Source: an uncultured Methylotenera sp. (GTDB lineage Bacteria; Pseudomonadota; Gammaproteobacteria; Burkholderiales; Methylophilaceae). From it: DNA of 52,876 nucleotides. Below, piece after piece: positions 48,255-52,876 of this stretch (position 1 is its first letter; each line of letters opens with the position of its first letter). Made by a program: the position numbers and the translations under genes. A model generated the notes under the pieces. That model did not search any database and had not been told where the DNA came from. It worked only from the letters and a program-made list of their open reading frames with translations. Location: assembly GCF_946479685.1 (NCBI RefSeq), contig NZ_CAMLGS010000016.1, positions 1 to 52,876 on the forward strand. The letters run 5' to 3'.

Positions 48255-48725
48255 ATGAACATTAACTTTACACTTATCGCACAAGCTATCGCATTTGCTG
48301 TGTTGATTTGGTTCACAGTGAAATTCGTTTGGCCGCCGCTATTAAAAGCGATTGAAACGCGCCAAAAAGAAATTGCTGATGGTTTGGCAGCAGCGCAAGA
48401 AGGCCGCAGTGCTTTAGAAGTTGCAGCTAAAAAGTCAGAAGTGACATTGGCTGAAGCAAAACAAAAAGCGAGCGAAATTATTGCTCAAGCTGAAAAACGC
48501 GGTTCACAAATCGTTGAAGAAGCTAAAGACAACGCTAAGGTTGAAGGTGACCGTATTTTAGCTGGTGCTAAAGCTGAAATCGACCAAGAAGTAAACCGTG
48601 CTAAAGAAGGCTTGCGTGCGCAAGTGTCAGCATTAGCGATCGCTGGCGCTGAAAAGATTTTGCGTAAAGAAATCGACGCAAATGCGCATAGCGAAATGTT
48701 GTCTAAACTAGCTGCAGAACTATAA
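48255..48725 (+). CDS. atpF: ATP synthase F0 subunit b
   Basis: The 156-residue stator protein has one N-terminal membrane helix (MNINFTLIAQAIAFAVLIWFTVKFVWPP). A long charged coiled coil and a C-terminal dimerisation end (EKILRKEIDANAHSEMLSKLAAEL) follow. It links the a subunit to F1. Confidence 0.97.
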   Translation: MNINFTLIAQAIAFAVLIWFTVKFVWPPLLKAIETRQKEIADGLAAAQEGRSALEVAAKKSEVTLAEAKQKASEIIAQAEKRGSQIVEEAKDNAKVEGDRILAGAKAEIDQEVNRAKEGLRAQVSALAIAGAEKILRKEIDANAHSEMLSKLAAEL

Positions 48726-48748
48726 GGCTAAGGGATAAAGGAAATCAC

Positions 48749-49285
48749 ATGGCTGAAATATCAACCATCGCAAGACCTTATGCAGTAGCGGCTTATAAAC
48801 TAGCTCGTGAGCAAAAGGCACTTGGCAAATGGTCTGAGATGTTGGGTTTTGCCGCTGCCGTTACAAATGACGCGCAAATTAAAGCCTATATTCAAGACCC
48901 TAAAGTTGTGAGCAGTGATTTGCAAACAACTTTCTTGAAGGTATGTGGCGATCAACTTAATGAAAACGGACAAAATCTTGTCAAAGTTTTGGTTGAGTAT
49001 GGTCGTTTATCTATTTTGCCAGAAATTTCAAGCGCATTTGAAGCGTTAAAAGCACAAGATGAAGGTACTTTAGATGCTGAGATTATCGCAGCAGCTAAGC
49101 CAAGTGCGGCAGAGGTTAAAGACCTGGTAAAACGCTTAGAAGCTAAGTTTGGTAAAAAGATTGAGGCTAGTGTTTCTGTTGACCCAGAACTCATTGGTGG
49201 TATCAAAATTGTTGTTGGCGATACCGTGATCGACGCATCCGTCAAAGGTCAGTTACAAAATTTAGCCTATACGCTTACGGCATAA
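48749..49285 (+). CDS. atpH: ATP synthase F1 subunit delta
   Basis: The 178-residue protein begins MAEISTIARPYAVAAYKLAREQ, as delta subunits do, and ends with GGIKIVVGDTVIDASVKGQLQNLAYTL, the conserved C-terminal pattern. It holds the top of F1 to subunit b. It follows atpF by 23 bases. Confidence 0.97.
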   Translation: MAEISTIARPYAVAAYKLAREQKALGKWSEMLGFAAAVTNDAQIKAYIQDPKVVSSDLQTTFLKVCGDQLNENGQNLVKVLVEYGRLSILPEISSAFEALKAQDEGTLDAEIIAAAKPSAAEVKDLVKRLEAKFGKKIEASVSVDPELIGGIKIVVGDTVIDASVKGQLQNLAYTLTA

Positions 49286-49334
49286 GACGCAGGCAATGGC
49301 CTAACTTTAGGCAAAGAAACTATTAGGAGTTTAC

Positions 49335-50876
49335 ATGCAGTTATCTACATCAGAGATCAGTGAACTGATCAAAAGCAGATTAGAGAATTTTTCTACCTCA
49401 GCTGAAGCGCGTACTCAAGGTACTGTAATTTCAGTAACTGACGGTATCGTACGTATTCACGGTCTTTCAAACGTGATGGCCGGCGAGATGATTGAGTTCC
49501 CAGGCAACACTTTCGGTTTGGCACTTAACTTAGAGCGTGACTCAGTTGGTGCTGTGGTATTGGGTGATTACGAGCACATTACTGAAGGCGATACATGTAA
49601 ATGTACTGGTCGCATTTTAGAAGTGCCAGTAGGTCCAGAGTTAGTGGGTCGTGTTGTGAACGCATTGGGTCAACCTATCGACGGTAAAGGTCCAGTTAAT
49701 GCTAAATTGACCGACAAAATTGAAAAAGTTGCGCCAGGCGTTATTGCTCGTAAATCTGTTTCACAACCAGTACAAACCGGTTTGAAATCAGTTGACTCTA
49801 TGGTGCCAGTAGGCCGTGGTCAACGTGAGTTGATCATTGGTGACCGTCAAACAGGTAAAACTGCAGTTGCTGTTGATGCGATCATCAACCAAAAAGGTCA
49901 AAACATGACCTGTATCTACGTTGCGATCGGCCAAAAGGCTTCTACTATCGCTAACGTGGTACGTAAGCTTGAAGAAAACGGCGCGATGGAATACACCATC
50001 GTGGTTGCTGCTTCAGCATCTGACTCAGCTGCATTGCAATTCTTGGCACCATACGCTGGTTGTACTATGGGTGAATACTTCCGTGACCGCGGCCAAGATG
50101 CATTGATCGTATACGATGACTTGACCAAACAAGCGATTGCTTACCGTCAAATTTCATTGCTATTACGTCGTCCACCAGGCCGTGAAGCTTACCCAGGTGA
50201 CGTGTTCTACATCCACTCACGTTTGTTAGAGCGTGCTGCTCGCGTAAACGAAGAGTATGTAGAGAAATTCACTAACGGTGAAGTTAAAGGCAAAACTGGT
50301 TCATTGACTGCATTGCCAGTGATTGAAACAGCAGCTGGTGACGTTTCTGCATTCGTTCCAACTAACGTGATTTCTATTACTGACGGTCAGATCTTCTTGG
50401 AAACTGACTTGTTCAACGCCGGTATCCGTCCTGCGATCAACGCTGGTATTTCAGTGTCTCGCGTAGGTGGTGCTGCACAAACTAAAGTAATTAAGAAACT
50501 AGGCGGCGGTGTACGTTTAGCTTTAGCGCAATACCGTGAATTGGCTGCGTTCGCGCAGTTCGCTTCTGATTTGGATGAAGCAACACGTAAACAACTAGAC
50601 CGCGGTCGTATGTTTACTGAGTTGATGAAACAAGCGCAATACGCACCATTGAGCGTATCAAACATGGCGATTACCTTGTTTGCTGCAAACAAAGGTTACT
50701 TCGATGATGTTGCTACTAACAAAGTATTGGCATTCGAAGGCAAATTGCACAGCTTCATCGCTTCTAAATACAAAGCATTAGCTGACGCGATTGAATCAAG
50801 CAAAGACTTAAGCGGCGATAACGAAAAAGCACTTGATGCAGCAATTCAAGACTTTAAAGCGACGACTGCTTACTAA
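49335..50876 (+). CDS. atpA: ATP synthase F1 subunit alpha
   Basis: The 513-residue non-catalytic nucleotide-binding subunit contains the P-loop [22 protein letters not shown] and the [31 protein letters not shown] block, and ends FKATTAY. The length is standard. Codon use is biased as in highly expressed genes (GGT, CGT, AAC). Confidence 0.99.
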   Translation: MQLSTSEISELIKSRLENFSTSAEARTQGTVISVTDGIVRIHGLSNVMAGEMIEFPGNTFGLALNLERDSVGAVVLGDYEHITEGDTCKCTGRILEVPVGPELVGRVVNALGQPIDGKGPVNAKLTDKIEKVAPGVIARKSVSQPVQTGLKSVDSMVPVGRGQRELIIGDRQTGKTAVAVDAIINQKGQNMTCIYVAIGQKASTIANVVRKLEENGAMEYTIVVAASASDSAALQFLAPYAGCTMGEYFRDRGQDALIVYDDLTKQAIAYRQISLLLRRPPGREAYPGDVFYIHSRLLERAARVNEEYVEKFTNGEVKGKTGSLTALPVIETAAGDVSAFVPTNVISITDGQIFLETDLFNAGIRPAINAGISVSRVGGAAQTKVIKKLGGGVRLALAQYRELAAFAQFASDLDEATRKQLDRGRMFTELMKQAQYAPLSVSNMAITLFAANKGYFDDVATNKVLAFEGKLHSFIASKYKALADAIESSKDLSGDNEKALDAAIQDFKATTAY

Positions 50877-50899
50877 TATCTAACTATTAGGACACTAAA

Positions 50900-51838
50900 A
50901 TGGCTGGTAGTAAAGAAATTAGAACCAAGATCAAGAGTGTAGAAAATACACGCAAGATCACCAAAGCGATGGAGATGGTTGCCGCTTCTAAAATGCGTAA
51001 AGCGCAAGACAGAATGCGTGCATCACGTCCATACGCTGAGAAAATCCGTAATGTTGCAGCTCACCTTTCACTAGCACATTCTGAATATAAGCACCCTTTC
51101 TTGTTAAAGCGTGACAATGTTAAGAATGTTGGCGTGATTGTAGTGAGCTCAGACAAAGGTCTGTGCGGTGGTTTAAATACTAACGTGTTGCGTTTAACTG
51201 TTAACCAAATGAAAACTTGGGAATCAGAAGGCAAGAAATTGTCTGTAAGCGCGATTGGTAATAAAGGTTTTACCTTTATGAACCGTGTTGGTGCTAATGT
51301 GAAGTCACACATTACCGGCTTAGGTGATGTGCCACATTTGGATAAACTCATCGGTACGATTAAGGTAATGCTAGACGCTTATACTGCTGGTGAAATTGAC
51401 CAGTTGCATATCTGCTACACCAAGTTCATCAACACCATGAAGCAAGAGCCAGTGATTGAGCAATTGCTTCCATTGACTGCTGAACGTTTGGGTACACATC
51501 CAACTGAAGAGAAATCTGAAGCGTTAAGTGCTAGTGCTGTTGTTAAGAGTGCGCTTGAAATCGGTGCAGCTAAAGGTCATTGGGATTACATCTACGAGCC
51601 TGAAGCTAAGCCAGTAATTGACCATTTGATGGTACGTTACATTGAGTCATTAGTTTACAACGCAGTGTCTGAGAACATGGCGTCAGAGCAATCATCACGT
51701 ATGGTAGCGATGAAGTCAGCTTCTGATAACGCGAAAAACGTGATTGGCGAATTGAAACTGGTTTACAACAAAGCACGTCAAGCGGCGATTACCAAAGAGA
51801 TCTCAGAAATCGTTGGTGGTGCGGCAGCAGTAGCATAG
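50900..51838 (+). CDS. atpG: ATP synthase F1 subunit gamma
   Basis: The 312-residue rotor subunit begins [36 protein letters not shown] and ends [23 protein letters not shown]. It is slightly longer than the roughly 287 residues of E. coli gamma, with the extra residues in the central region near [27 protein letters not shown]. It follows atpA by 23 bases. Confidence 0.98.
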   Translation: MAGSKEIRTKIKSVENTRKITKAMEMVAASKMRKAQDRMRASRPYAEKIRNVAAHLSLAHSEYKHPFLLKRDNVKNVGVIVVSSDKGLCGGLNTNVLRLTVNQMKTWESEGKKLSVSAIGNKGFTFMNRVGANVKSHITGLGDVPHLDKLIGTIKVMLDAYTAGEIDQLHICYTKFINTMKQEPVIEQLLPLTAERLGTHPTEEKSEALSASAVVKSALEIGAAKGHWDYIYEPEAKPVIDHLMVRYIESLVYNAVSENMASEQSSRMVAMKSASDNAKNVIGELKLVYNKARQAAITKEISEIVGGAAAVA

Positions 51839-51927
51839 TGAGACTATCGATTGGGTGATACATCATGTGTGTAAAGCCCAAGCGATAAGGCGTAGCTAGC
51901 AAAGAATTTAATTAAAGTAATATCTGA

Positions 51928-52876
<949 letters not shown>

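Overview
The window looks like the chromosomal origin region of a methylotrophic betaproteobacterium, most likely Methylophilaceae (Methylotenera/Methylophilus type). The basis is a gene set that includes a formaldehyde-activating-enzyme family protein, the PQQ precursor peptide PqqA, a PQQ-linked metallohydrolase, and a dnaA-dnaN-gyrB block without recF. This placement is inferred from gene content; no database search was possible.

Layout. 1-2806: the start of a sensor histidine kinase (running off the left edge) diverges from a porin-like gene and a small phosphate-binding-like periplasmic protein. 3311-6987: a tight four-gene operon of a thermostable-hemolysin/LuxI-like protein, an AMP-forming ligase, a haem-oxygenase-like dimetal oxidase and a short-chain dehydrogenase. 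This is the best candidate for an uncharacterised small-molecule pathway. 7051-9567: a small predicted membrane protein and thiC, the latter under a TPP riboswitch with a visible terminator. 9728-11518: an AT-rich lone NACHT NTPase, a likely horizontally acquired antiphage gene. 11735-19472: a pseudouridine synthase, a YidB-like protein, uppP, an AsmA-family protein, mutY and a YqjD/YqjE/YqjK-type membrane trio. 19593-30734: accessory metabolism and regulation. It holds the Fae-like protein, an HPP-CBS protein, a diguanylate cyclase, an orphan pqqA, a GNAT, DoxX, the metallohydrolase, cytochrome b561, TerC, HtpX, an NhaR-like regulator, and an HxlR/QorB pair with a clear operator.

30858-46432 is the replication and segregation core. 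gyrB, dnaN and dnaA read leftwards, and rpmH, rnpA, yidD, yidC and mnmE read rightwards from an AT-rich spacer with a perfect DnaA box (oriC candidate). mnmG, rsmG, parA and parB follow. Three identical perfect 16-bp parS palindromes lie at 33344, 40957 and 41889, so both the centromere sites and their binding proteins are present. From 46560 to the right edge runs the ATP synthase operon atpI-B-E-F-H-A-G-D, with atpD cut by the window end.

One signal is not explained by the genes. At least ten intergenic spacers carry two to four imperfect tandem copies of a 13-19 bp unit. Units differ between loci, and the repeats often begin across or just after a stop codon. No rRNA, tRNA, CRISPR array, transposase or prophage was seen.
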